Assembly (NCBI RefSeq): GCF_009647655.1
Contig: NZ_WJFD01000001.1
Coordinates: 2,232,001-2,296,000, forward strand
Reading direction: 5' to 3'
Source of the DNA: Chitinophaga sp. SYP-B3965
Lineage (GTDB): Bacteria > Bacteroidota > Bacteroidia > Chitinophagales > Chitinophagaceae
DNA: 64,000 nucleotides
Positions 43,437 through 51,497 of the stretch are shown piece by piece. Numbering within the stretch: the stretch's first letter is position 1; every line of letters starts with the position of its first letter. Below the pieces are notes generated by a model. The model saw only the letters and a program-made list of their open reading frames with translations. It was not told the DNA's origin and searched no databases. The position numbers and the translations under genes are program-made.

Positions 43437-44678
43437 ATGCAAACGAAAACAAGCATACTCCTTACCGGATTGATCATGGCTACATCCGCTTTCAGCGCAA
43501 TTGCCCAATCCGCTGAAACGATCCGCCCCTTCCATGTAAACGTTCCTGAAGCTACACTCGCAGAACTGCGTCAGCGCGTAACAGCCACCCGCTGGCCGGA
43601 CAAAGAAACTGTAACAGATCAGTCACAGGGTGTACAATTGGACAAGATCAAAAAGCTGGTACAATACTGGGGAACAGATTACGACTGGCGCAAAGCAGAA
43701 GCAAAATTAAATGCGCTGCCACAGTTCATCACTACCATAGACGGCCTGGACATCCAGTTTGTACATATCCGCTCCAAACATCCGAATGCCTTACCCCTGA
43801 TCATTACCCATGGCTGGCCCGGTTCTATTTTTGAACTGCTGAAGATCGTTGGTCCGCTGACAGACCCTACTGCTTATGGCGGAAAAGCGGAAGATGCTTT
43901 TGACCTTGTACTGCCTTCCATGCCTGGTTATGGCTTCTCCGGCAAACCAACCGGTACCGGCTGGGATGCAGATCACATTGCGCGTGCCTGGGATGTGCTG
44001 ATGAAAAGACTGGGATATAAAAACTATGTGTCCCAGGGTGGCGATTGGGGTTCTGTAGTAGCAGATAAGATGGCTGCACAAAAACCTGCAGGATTGTTAG
44101 GCATCCATATTAATATGCCCGCTACGGTACCCGCAGACATAGCTAATGCGCTGAAGAACGGCGATCCTGTGCCTGCCGGCCTGTCTGCCAAAGAAAAAGA
44201 GGCCTACAAAGCACTTAATCATTTATATACAAAAGGTGGCGGTTATGCCGGTATGATGGTGACCCGCCCGCAAACGCTGGGTTACTCCTTAACAGATTCT
44301 CCTGTTGGACTGGCTTCTTTCTTTTATGACAAAATGAACGAATGGACGTACAGCGGCGGCGATGCAGAAAAGTCCCTCACCAAAGATGAGATACTGGATG
44401 ATATAACACTCTACTGGGTAACGAATACCGCTGTTTCTTCCGCACAGTTATATTGGGAGAACAACGCCAACAACTTCAACGCAGTGAACATCACCATTCC
44501 TGCTGCCGTAACCGTTTTCCCCGGTGAGATCTACCGTGCACCCAAAAGCTGGACGGAACGTGCTTACCACAAACTCATCTACTTCAATGAAGTGAAAAAA
44601 GGCGGTCACTTTGCCGCATGGGAAGAACCACAACTTTTTGCAGAAGAGATCCGTGCAGCGTTCAAATCATTACGTTAA
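43437..44678 (+). CDS. Exported epoxide hydrolase-family protein (EHN domain)
   Basis: The 413-residue protein has a signal peptide (ending AIAQ, residue 24). An N-terminal EHN domain (about 29-135, RPFHVNVPEATLAELRQRV, TRWPD) precedes an alpha/beta hydrolase fold: HGWPGS oxyanion region (125-130), nucleophile Asp203 in GGDWGS, lid, and His391 in KKGGHFAAWEEP. This is the microsomal epoxide hydrolase-like family, usually cytosolic in bacteria, so an exported copy is somewhat unusual. It converts epoxides to diols through a covalent aspartyl ester. It begins an operon with another Asp-nucleophile hydrolase (22-bp gap) and a DUF6130 protein. Confidence 0.93.
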   Translation: MQTKTSILLTGLIMATSAFSAIAQSAETIRPFHVNVPEATLAELRQRVTATRWPDKETVTDQSQGVQLDKIKKLVQYWGTDYDWRKAEAKLNALPQFITTIDGLDIQFVHIRSKHPNALPLIITHGWPGSIFELLKIVGPLTDPTAYGGKAEDAFDLVLPSMPGYGFSGKPTGTGWDADHIARAWDVLMKRLGYKNYVSQGGDWGSVVADKMAAQKPAGLLGIHINMPATVPADIANALKNGDPVPAGLSAKEKEAYKALNHLYTKGGGYAGMMVTRPQTLGYSLTDSPVGLASFFYDKMNEWTYSGGDAEKSLTKDEILDDITLYWVTNTAVSSAQLYWENNANNFNAVNITIPAAVTVFPGEIYRAPKSWTERAYHKLIYFNEVKKGGHFAAWEEPQLFAEEIRAAFKSLR

Positions 44679-44700
44679 ACATTACCCCTAACAATCCAAA

Positions 44701-45696
44701 ATGTCAACATATAACCGTCTCCGTTTCCTTCGTTCAATAGCCATGGCAGGCACAGCACTCCTGCTATTGGGCCATGCAAATGCACAAACAACATCCTTTG
44801 GCTCCATCAAACAGATCAACGCAGGTGTTTTGAATGTAGGGTATGCAGAAGCAGGCCCTGCAAACGGCACACCCGTTATCCTGCTGCATGGCTGGCCTTA
44901 CGATATCCATAGTTTCGTTGATGTGGCTCCTCTCCTGGCAAAGGCGGGCTATCGGGTCATCGTACCACATTTGCGCGGGCATGGCACCACACGTTTCCTT
45001 TCAGCTGCTACCATGCGGAATGGACAACAGGCAGCCGTAGCATTAGATATCATCGCATTGATGGATGCACTGAAGATCGAAAAAGCCATCATCGGTGGTT
45101 ACGACTGGGGTGCACGCACGGCGGACATCATTGCGGCACTTTGGCCGGAACGCTGTAAAGCACTCGTTTCTGTAAATGGCTACCTGATCAATAACCTGGA
45201 AAGAAATAAGAAACCTTTACCTCCTAAGGCAGAATGGGGCTGGTGGTACCAGTATTATTTCGCGACGGAACGTGGATTGGCGGGATATGAAGCCAACCGG
45301 AACGATTTCAACAAGCTGATCTGGAAGAACGTTTCTCCAAAATGGAATTTTGACGATGCCACTTTCAACCGCAGTGCCCCTTCCTTTGACAATCCGGATT
45401 ATGTAGCCATTGTGATCCATAACTACCGCTGGCGCTTAAGCCTGGCCCCGGGAGAGCCGCAATATGATCAGATCGAAAAGCAACTGGCAGCAGGCCCGGT
45501 GATCACCGTACCCACTATTACATTGGATGGCGATGCAGATGGTGTGGCCCCTGCCACAGATGGCACGGCTTATGCAAACAAGTTTTCCGGCAAACGTAAA
45601 CATCTTATCATAAAAGGTGCAGGCCACAATTTACCACAGGAAGCACCGGCAGCTTTTGCCGATGCCATTATTGAAGTGGATAACATGTCAAAATAA
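44701..45696 (+). CDS. Exported alpha/beta hydrolase with Asp nucleophile
   Basis: The 331-residue protein has a probable signal peptide (about 1-29, with NAQ near the end). It has LLHGWPYDIHSF (62-72), HLRGHGTT (90-97), GGYDWGART with Asp135 in the nucleophile place, and KGAGHNLPQE with the catalytic His near residue 308. An Asp nucleophile in a G-x-D-W-G elbow is typical of epoxide hydrolases and haloalkane dehalogenases. I cannot choose between them from the sequence, and a third option is a fluoroacetate dehalogenase-like enzyme. It lies 22 bp after the EHN gene and 7 bp before the DUF6130 gene. Confidence 0.88.
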   Translation: MSTYNRLRFLRSIAMAGTALLLLGHANAQTTSFGSIKQINAGVLNVGYAEAGPANGTPVILLHGWPYDIHSFVDVAPLLAKAGYRVIVPHLRGHGTTRFLSAATMRNGQQAAVALDIIALMDALKIEKAIIGGYDWGARTADIIAALWPERCKALVSVNGYLINNLERNKKPLPPKAEWGWWYQYYFATERGLAGYEANRNDFNKLIWKNVSPKWNFDDATFNRSAPSFDNPDYVAIVIHNYRWRLSLAPGEPQYDQIEKQLAAGPVITVPTITLDGDADGVAPATDGTAYANKFSGKRKHLIIKGAGHNLPQEAPAAFADAIIEVDNMSK

Positions 45697-45703
45697 TTAT
45701 TCT

Positions 45704-46567
45704 ATGTTACGTATCATCAAATATTTATTCCTCTTAGCCAGTCCTTTAGCAGGCATGGCACAATCAGCAACCCGCCCTGCAGCACCTGTTGTAGCATTAG
45801 CGGCAGAGCCGGCCCCTAAACTGGTAGTGGACCCTCCATTGCCGGAGTCATTAACAGCAGGCCGTGTAGTGATCCAATATTATGCAGAGAACATGCGCAT
45901 CGTACCGGTATATGGTGCCGGCGCGCTGGATGTTTCTCCGCGGTTAGGTCATATTCATGTAACGGTGGATGATCTGCCCTGGCATTGGGCGGATGGCAGC
46001 AATGAGCCCCTTATCGTTAACGGGTTAACACCCGGGCCGCACAACATCCTCATAGAACTGGCAGATCCAACACACAAGGTGGTTGATCGTAAAACTGTGT
46101 CTTTTGTTATACCTGCCACTACAGGAGGGCATATGCATGATCATGGATCAGCAACACCCGTAAATACCGAACACACAACCGGCAAAACAGCACGCGCCGT
46201 ACGTGGCCCCGCACCTGTAGTACCGCTGTCATCAGAGCCTCCTGCCACCTTAACGGTGTATCAGCCACTGGCTGATCAGCTGGCACTTGGCAGGGTGATC
46301 GTGCAATACAAGGCAGAGAACCTCCGCATCCTGCCAGCGTTTGGGCCGGCAGCACTGGATGTTTCACCCCGTATCGGCCACATTCATGTAACAGTGGATG
46401 GCGGGCCATGGCGCTGGGCGGACGCCAGCAATGAACCTGTTATCATTGTGGGTATGAAGGCCGGCCCTCACACCATCCTCGTTGAACTGGTAGATCCAAC
46501 ACATAAAACGATCACGCAGCAAAGCATCTCTTTTATTGTTCCGGCGGTAAATACATCTCATCACTAA
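45704..46567 (+). CDS. Duplicated DUF6130 secreted protein
   Basis: I start at 45704 (MLRIIKYLFLLASPLAGMAQ), a clear signal peptide; an in-frame ATG upstream at 45617 overlaps the previous gene. The 287-residue product has two copies of a domain of about 110 residues, both with GRVVIQY-AEN-RI, ALDVSPR-GHIHVTVD, W-WAD-SNEP and GPH-IL-EL-DPTHK. This matches DUF6130, a beta-sandwich family of unknown function. A linker with HMHDHGS separates them and may bind metal. Most DUF6130 proteins have one domain. The tight operon with two hydrolases suggests a shared periplasmic task, which is unknown. Confidence 0.85.
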   Translation: MLRIIKYLFLLASPLAGMAQSATRPAAPVVALAAEPAPKLVVDPPLPESLTAGRVVIQYYAENMRIVPVYGAGALDVSPRLGHIHVTVDDLPWHWADGSNEPLIVNGLTPGPHNILIELADPTHKVVDRKTVSFVIPATTGGHMHDHGSATPVNTEHTTGKTARAVRGPAPVVPLSSEPPATLTVYQPLADQLALGRVIVQYKAENLRILPAFGPAALDVSPRIGHIHVTVDGGPWRWADASNEPVIIVGMKAGPHTILVELVDPTHKTITQQSISFIVPAVNTSHH

Positions 46568-46612
46568 TTTTAGTATTTTTAGGCTAAACAGATCATTGTA
46601 ACTCCAATTATA

Positions 46613-49018
46613 ATGAGAAAACAAGTGCTGCTTCTCTCTTTGTTGTGCTCTTTTTTTTCAACAGGCTATAGCCAATACATTCCGGGAGAAAAGTTTGTGA
46701 ATGAAAACGAGATCCCGGGCCTGCGAGCACAATTAAAAACCAATATGCCTGCTCAAAAGAAAACTGAGCTGCTGCTAAACATTAGCCTGGGTTACCTGTA
46801 TAAGACATTTAACCTGAAAATAGAGCTGGACAGTGCTATGCTTTATGCGCAGGAGGCCAATATTTTAAGCACACAAATAAATAATGCCGCGCTTATCAAC
46901 GAATCGCTATTGGTAAAATCCATGATATGGATGGAGGGAAATGCCATGGATTCTGCCAAATGGATGTTGCCTGTGTTGAATGATAGCAATCGTCTTAAAA
47001 TGAACCTCTGCCTGAGCAAGTTTTATTACGAGATGCAGGCCCCCTTAGCTTATGAACATCAGCATCTTGATTCAGCAGCCCATTTTGCCCAGGCTGCCGT
47101 AAAACTGGCAGCAAAAACTAAGGTACTGCAAAGTACAGCACTGCTATGGCTGCACGACATTGCAAAAACATATCATGCACACCAGTTGCTCTCCTATGCT
47201 GAAAAGCAATATCTGTTGATGCTGGAATACAGCGATGGAGTCAGCTATCCCTCAAAAGTGCATATTTTCAGCTGGTTATGCAGCATTTTCACGCATGAAG
47301 CTGATCTGTACAAGGCAATGGGTTACGGTATTGCCGCAGAAAAAGCATTAAACAGGAACAGCACGGACCATGAACTTTCCCTCGTTAACATCAAACTTGG
47401 CAGCATGTATACCATGCAGGGGAAATATGATAAAGCGCTGCTCTATTTTGGAAATATCCTGGCACAACCGGAAAGGTATAGCGCTACCATAAATATTTAT
47501 GCCGTAGCGAATAGTTACTGTAATGCTTTAAGAAAAGAAAAACGTAATGATGAGGTGCTCCCCTGGTTACAAAAATTCCATCAACGATATCCGGCCAGGA
47601 TCAATAGTGATAAATGCTATTATCATTTGATCCTGGCGCATACCTACAATGAGATGAATGCGTTTGAACCGGCCGAAAAAAACTTCCTGGAAGCAATAAG
47701 ATACAGCGAATTAGATAAAAGCCAACCTGCCTTCATCTACTCCTACCTGGGTGCATTATATCATAAGTTCAATCATCATGAGAAAGCATTAAACGCGCTT
47801 AAAATAGCAGAGAAAGGGATCTTAGGTGAAGATGAACTGGCAGTAGCCAATAACTTCACCTATATGTCCCAATCTGAAGCTGCACTGGGCAATTATGAAA
47901 ACGCTTACTTCTATATCCTTAAAAGCAAAGGTATATTAGACTCCGTTTATGTGGTAAGCAAAGAAAAACATACGCAGGAACTGGAGGTACAATACCAGAC
48001 ACAGAAAAAAGAAGCAGACCTGAGATTGAAGGAAGAAAATATCCGGTTCCTCAACCAGCATGCCCAGCTACTGGAACAGGACGCCAAAATACAACAGACC
48101 AAACTGGAAGCGGCCTCCCTGCTCAGCGAGAATAACGAGATAGAACTTAAACTGCAAAAAAAAGACATAGAAATATTAACCAAGAGTTCCATCCTGCAAC
48201 TCGCGGAAATTGAACGGGCTAATGCTAAACGGAGGGTCACCGTACTTATTATTATATTACTCGCCGTGATCATTGCGCTCCTCGTGTGGTTATTCTGGAC
48301 AAAGCTCAGATCCAACAAGGTGATCACGAATAAAAATGGATTGCTGCAGCAATTACTGAAGGATAAAAGCTGGCTGTTAAAAGAAATGCACCACCGCATC
48401 AAGAACAACCTGCATATTATCATGAACCTGCTGGAATTTCAATCTTCCCATTTACATGATGATGCACTGGAAGCCATCAAGAACTCCCAGTCCCGCATCT
48501 TCTCCATGTCCCTCATACATCAGAAGCTCTATCAAACGGATGATGCCAAAACCATAGACATGGTATATTACATCCCTGAACTGGTCTCTTATCTGAAGGA
48601 TTCTTTCAACCTGCAGCATAACTCCCGCATCAATATGGATATTGACCATACGGCCTTTCATGTTACAGAAGCAGTTCCCTTAGGCCTCATTATCAATGAA
48701 GCCGTTACCAATTCCATGAAACATGCCTTTAAAAACAACCGGTACGGAGAGATCAGTATCAGCCTGAAAGCTACCGGGAAAGATCAGTATGAACTGATCA
48801 TGGCGGACAATGGTACTGGCTTAAGTGAGGATTTTGATATAGAGAATGTTACCTCATTAGGTTTCCAGCTCATTAAAGGCCTCAGTGATCAGTTGGAGGC
48901 GCAACTACGCATTGTGAATGAAAATGGCTTAAAGATCACCTTGTCTGCCATTTCTGTATACAAGGCCATTAAGTTCAAAACGATGGAGAATGAATTGAAA
49001 GAACAATTGGCAATATAA
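46613..49018 (+). CDS. TPR-containing HisKA_2-type sensor histidine kinase
   Basis: The 801-residue protein has a signal peptide (SLLCSFFSTGYSQ), TPR-like helices over about 40-410, a coiled coil at about 440-540 (EVQYQTQKKEADLRLKEENIRFL), one membrane segment (about 541-562, VLIIILLAVIIALLVWLFW) and a HisKA_2 kinase core. EMHHRIKNNLHIIMNLLEFQ holds the phospho-accepting His (593 or 594), and NEAVTNSMKHAF and MADNGTGLSEDFD are the N and G1 boxes of the ATPase. No response regulator is encoded next to it, so its partner must be elsewhere. Its stop codon is 2 bp from that of the convergent sdhC. Confidence 0.95.
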   Translation: MRKQVLLLSLLCSFFSTGYSQYIPGEKFVNENEIPGLRAQLKTNMPAQKKTELLLNISLGYLYKTFNLKIELDSAMLYAQEANILSTQINNAALINESLLVKSMIWMEGNAMDSAKWMLPVLNDSNRLKMNLCLSKFYYEMQAPLAYEHQHLDSAAHFAQAAVKLAAKTKVLQSTALLWLHDIAKTYHAHQLLSYAEKQYLLMLEYSDGVSYPSKVHIFSWLCSIFTHEADLYKAMGYGIAAEKALNRNSTDHELSLVNIKLGSMYTMQGKYDKALLYFGNILAQPERYSATINIYAVANSYCNALRKEKRNDEVLPWLQKFHQRYPARINSDKCYYHLILAHTYNEMNAFEPAEKNFLEAIRYSELDKSQPAFIYSYLGALYHKFNHHEKALNALKIAEKGILGEDELAVANNFTYMSQSEAALGNYENAYFYILKSKGILDSVYVVSKEKHTQELEVQYQTQKKEADLRLKEENIRFLNQHAQLLEQDAKIQQTKLEAASLLSENNEIELKLQKKDIEILTKSSILQLAEIERANAKRRVTVLIIILLAVIIALLVWLFWTKLRSNKVITNKNGLLQQLLKDKSWLLKEMHHRIKNNLHIIMNLLEFQSSHLHDDALEAIKNSQSRIFSMSLIHQKLYQTDDAKTIDMVYYIPELVSYLKDSFNLQHNSRINMDIDHTAFHVTEAVPLGLIINEAVTNSMKHAFKNNRYGEISISLKATGKDQYELIMADNGTGLSEDFDIENVTSLGFQLIKGLSDQLEAQLRIVNENGLKITLSAISVYKAIKFKTMENELKEQLAI

Positions 49019-49020
49019 TC

Positions 49021-49728
49021 CTACTTAATCCAGCCAAAATAAATGGATACCGGCATCATAGCCAGTATAAATGGCACTATTACAGCAAAAGCATTTCCCG
49101 AAAAAACAATGAGGCCATTGTACCTTTTATGATTCAATCCCAGCGACTGAAAAGCACTTTTAAAACCATGCAGCAGGTGCCAGAAAAGTGCAAAACAACC
49201 CAATATATAAATGATCACTTCTATGGGATTCTGAAATTTCTCCAGCATCATTTCATACAGCGGTAATTCTTCTCCATGTAAGAACTGGTTGGTACGATTA
49301 GGTATCCAGAAATTGGAAGTATGTATCACCAGGAATAACAGGATCAGTGTACCGAACAGGGTCATGCTCCTGCTGTACCATGTACTGTTTGCAGACCCTT
49401 TCGTCACCTTATACTTCACAGGCCGGGCATCCCGGTTTTTCTTCCACAGCCATAAACCCTGGAAGATATGCACCAGGAACCCCACTACCAGCACGATTTC
49501 GATGGTCCGGATAATGGGATTCGTTCCCATAAAATGAGCCCCGATATTAAAGGTCTTACCCCCATCGTTATAAAAGATCAGGGCATTAATGGCGCAATGC
49601 ACCACCAGGAAACTGATCAGGAACAGCCCCGTTAAGGCCATGGTCACTTTCTTACCAATAGAACTTGAAAAGAATTGAATAAACCAGTTCATCGTATTAA
49701 ATTGAATTAAGTTTTTTTCCATCTTCAT
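49021..49728 (-). CDS. sdhC: Succinate dehydrogenase cytochrome b558-type subunit
   Basis: The 235-residue membrane protein has five hydrophobic segments and the conserved heme-binding His pattern of the b558 family: VVHCAIN (H44), GFLVHIFQGLWLW (H87), LVIHTSNFW (H136) and FWHLLHGFKSAF (H184, H187). It anchors the flavoprotein and iron-sulfur subunits of succinate dehydrogenase or fumarate reductase and passes electrons to quinone. In Bacteroidota sdhC is normally followed by sdhA and sdhB. Here the next gene downstream is convergent, so those genes are not adjacent. Met13 is an alternative start. A 130-bp leader with dyads and repeats precedes it. Confidence 0.92.
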   Translation of the reverse strand: MKMEKNLIQFNTMNWFIQFFSSSIGKKVTMALTGLFLISFLVVHCAINALIFYNDGGKTFNIGAHFMGTNPIIRTIEIVLVVGFLVHIFQGLWLWKKNRDARPVKYKVTKGSANSTWYSRSMTLFGTLILLFLVIHTSNFWIPNRTNQFLHGEELPLYEMMLEKFQNPIEVIIYILGCFALFWHLLHGFKSAFQSLGLNHKRYNGLIVFSGNAFAVIVPFILAMMPVSIYFGWIK

Positions 49729-49868
49729 CGTGGTGTAACTGACCGGTATTACGTAGGAACACTACGCCGGCGTGGGCTTTTAAGTGCACGAACGGGTGGA
49801 AAGTGCACGTCCCTTACAGCCTCCTCCACGAGCTGACACCCGTCATCTTCGTTACGATGGCAAAGATA
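49729..49868 (-). promoter_or_regulatory. Candidate structured leader of sdhC
   Basis: A -7 box TATCTTTG (49868-49861) lies 132 bp upstream of sdhC, with no clear -33 element. The leader is GC-rich and pairs in several ways on the minus strand: two GUGCAC copies form a stem whose loop contains CACCCGU (49798-49792). That loop is complementary to an ACGGGUG segment upstream (49843-49837), giving a pseudoknot. A CGUAG/CUACG stem is near the gene. It matches no riboswitch I recognise. Confidence 0.5.
49782..49809. repeat. Direct repeat AAGTGCACG in the sdhC leader
   Basis: AAGTGCACG occurs at 49782-49790 and 49801-49809, 19 bp apart. Each copy includes the palindrome GTGCAC. It could be a paired protein-binding site, or the two arms of an RNA stem in the leader. 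Confidence 0.6.
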
Positions 49869-49880
49869 AAGAGATTAAAA

Positions 49881-50636
49881 TTAAACTGGTTTATGCTGGC
49901 TGGCCATCCAGGCATCAAAGTTAGTAGTGCCCAGGTAGGCGCTTTCGCCCGGAACAAGCATTTTATCCGTGAGTAATGCGCCGAAGTAACGCGCCTGCGG
50001 GTCTGCTACCACCGTGCGGGGATCATTCGTTTTAGTAAGGTATTGCTGAACGATATCAGAGAGTTTGAAACGCTCCGGGCCGGCAATTTCCACCACGTCG
50101 TTATGCGGCACCTCCATGGTTACATCCGTTAACGCTGCAGCTACATCATCTGAAGTAATGGGTTGGATAAAGGCGGGAGAAACATGAACGGTTTGCCCCT
50201 GCGTTCCGGAATTGGCTATGCCACCCAGGAACTCGAAGAACTGCGTGGAGTGAACAATGGTGTAAGGCACCCCGGATTCCCGGATCAGCTTTTCCTGGGC
50301 TTGTTTACCCCTGAAATAACCACTTTCTGAAAGCAGGTCCGTACCTACTACAGACAGTGCGATGTGGTGTTTAATATCCGCTGCTTTTTCAGCAGCCAGC
50401 AGGTTGCGCCCGGAAGTTTCAAAAAATTCCAGTACGGCCTTATCTTCAAAAGACGGGGAATTGGCTACATCCACTACAATATCTGCCCCTTCCAGCGCCT
50501 CGGTTAAACCCTCGCCTGTAATGGTGTTAACGCCTGATGCCGGTGACGCTGCCAGCACCTGGTGATCCAGTTGCATCAGATTGTAAACGAGCTTGGATCC
50601 TATGAGCCCGCTGCCGCCGATTACTACAATTTTCAT
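49881..50636 (-). CDS. NmrA/SDR-family NAD(P)-binding protein
   Basis: The 251-residue cytoplasmic protein has the dinucleotide motif GGSGLIGSK (8-16), VVDVANSPSFEDKA, the HIALSVVGTD strand and a YFRGKQAQEKLIRESGVPYTIVHSTQFFEF segment. This is the extended/atypical SDR pattern of NmrA- or YwnB-like proteins, where Tyr-x-x-x-Lys is present but the catalytic role is often lost. Such proteins act as redox sensors or reductases for small molecules. The specific role is unknown. It stands alone between two intergenic regions. Confidence 0.88.
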   Translation of the reverse strand: MKIVVIGGSGLIGSKLVYNLMQLDHQVLAASPASGVNTITGEGLTEALEGADIVVDVANSPSFEDKAVLEFFETSGRNLLAAEKAADIKHHIALSVVGTDLLSESGYFRGKQAQEKLIRESGVPYTIVHSTQFFEFLGGIANSGTQGQTVHVSPAFIQPITSDDVAAALTDVTMEVPHNDVVEIAGPERFKLSDIVQQYLTKTNDPRTVVADPQARYFGALLTDKMLVPGESAYLGTTNFDAWMASQHKPV

Positions 50637-50762
50637 AGTGTTTAATTTTTATGACAGCATTGCAATCAACGGGCCATAGAACCAACACATTCATTTATAG
50701 CGTCTTAGCTTTTATTTAGCGAAAAGGATCCAACGATATTTCGTTAATTAACTAAATAAGAT

Positions 50763-50789
50763 AAAGAAGGATGCCCTTGCGGGCACCCT
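50763..50789 (-). terminator. Terminator of the third SusC/SusD operon
   Basis: An 8-bp hairpin with one G-T pair (50769-50776 with 50781-50788, loop TTGC on the plus strand) lies directly after the stop of the DUF4998 protein. A T-rich tail follows on the minus strand. Confidence 0.8.
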
Positions 50790-51485
50790 TTATTTAAGCA
50801 GTAAGGTATCACTATATGTTACCCTGAAAGTATCCACCGCGTTGCGCACCGGCACATAATAAGAACGTATGGCCACTTTGGTACCCGCTTTGGCCAGGTC
50901 CAGTACCGTCGAGTCTGTTTTTGCTCTTAACTGGATGCTTACAGGATTCTGCAAACTGTCCAGGTAGGATATGGTCGTACCTGTATTTAACACTGTATCC
51001 GCAGGGGAAAAGTATATTTTGTAAGTATAACCGTTCAAGGCCACAGGCGGCCTGCCGGCATCCAACTGCCGGTTGACGAGGGAAGAAACATATAACGGCC
51101 CATAGATCCTTACGCCGGAAAGGGATTGCCCGATAGACCTGTTCCCTGCATTATCGTACGTGTATAACACAAAGTTCTGTACATACTCGCTGATACCCGT
51201 TATCATTGTACTGATCGTATCCTGCGGTTTACTGCTGGAGGCTGGTAGCGAGAGGGAGTCCTCATTATTATTCCAGTAGATCATATACTTTGTAATACTT
51301 GGGTCCGGACTGGGATTCCATTGTAATTTTACGCGGAGGTTTCCCTGATATACTTTAAAATTGCTGGTGAGGCCCGGGTAAATTATTTCTTCGCCGCCTA
51401 AGAGGTCCCTGTATTCCACTTCGCCTTTATTGCAACCGAAATATATACAGGAGATAAAAAGCAGCAGTTTGATACTTCTTTTCAT
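50790..51485 (-). CDS. DUF4998-like surface lipoprotein
   Basis: The 231-residue lipoprotein (IYFGC, Cys18) begins its mature part with EYRDLLGGEEIIYPG, then a fibronectin type III-like segment (LRVKLQWNPSPDPSITKYMIYWNN, TISTMITGISEYVQNFVLYTYDNAGNRS). This matches DUF4998 domains found at the end of SusC/SusD operons. A C-terminal half with two more beta segments follows. It probably binds glycan at the surface. It is the last gene of the operon, 12 bp after the preceding gene, with a terminator immediately downstream. Confidence 0.82.
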   Translation of the reverse strand: MKRSIKLLLFISCIYFGCNKGEVEYRDLLGGEEIIYPGLTSNFKVYQGNLRVKLQWNPSPDPSITKYMIYWNNNEDSLSLPASSSKPQDTISTMITGISEYVQNFVLYTYDNAGNRSIGQSLSGVRIYGPLYVSSLVNRQLDAGRPPVALNGYTYKIYFSPADTVLNTGTTISYLDSLQNPVSIQLRAKTDSTVLDLAKAGTKVAIRSYYVPVRNAVDTFRVTYSDTLLLK

Positions 51486-51497
51486 AAACGTTCAGTT

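Noticed and set aside
49827..49840. An 11-base match (GTCAGCTCGTG) to bacterial 16S rRNA in the sdhC leader
   Set aside because: The match does not extend on either side, so an rRNA remnant is not supported.
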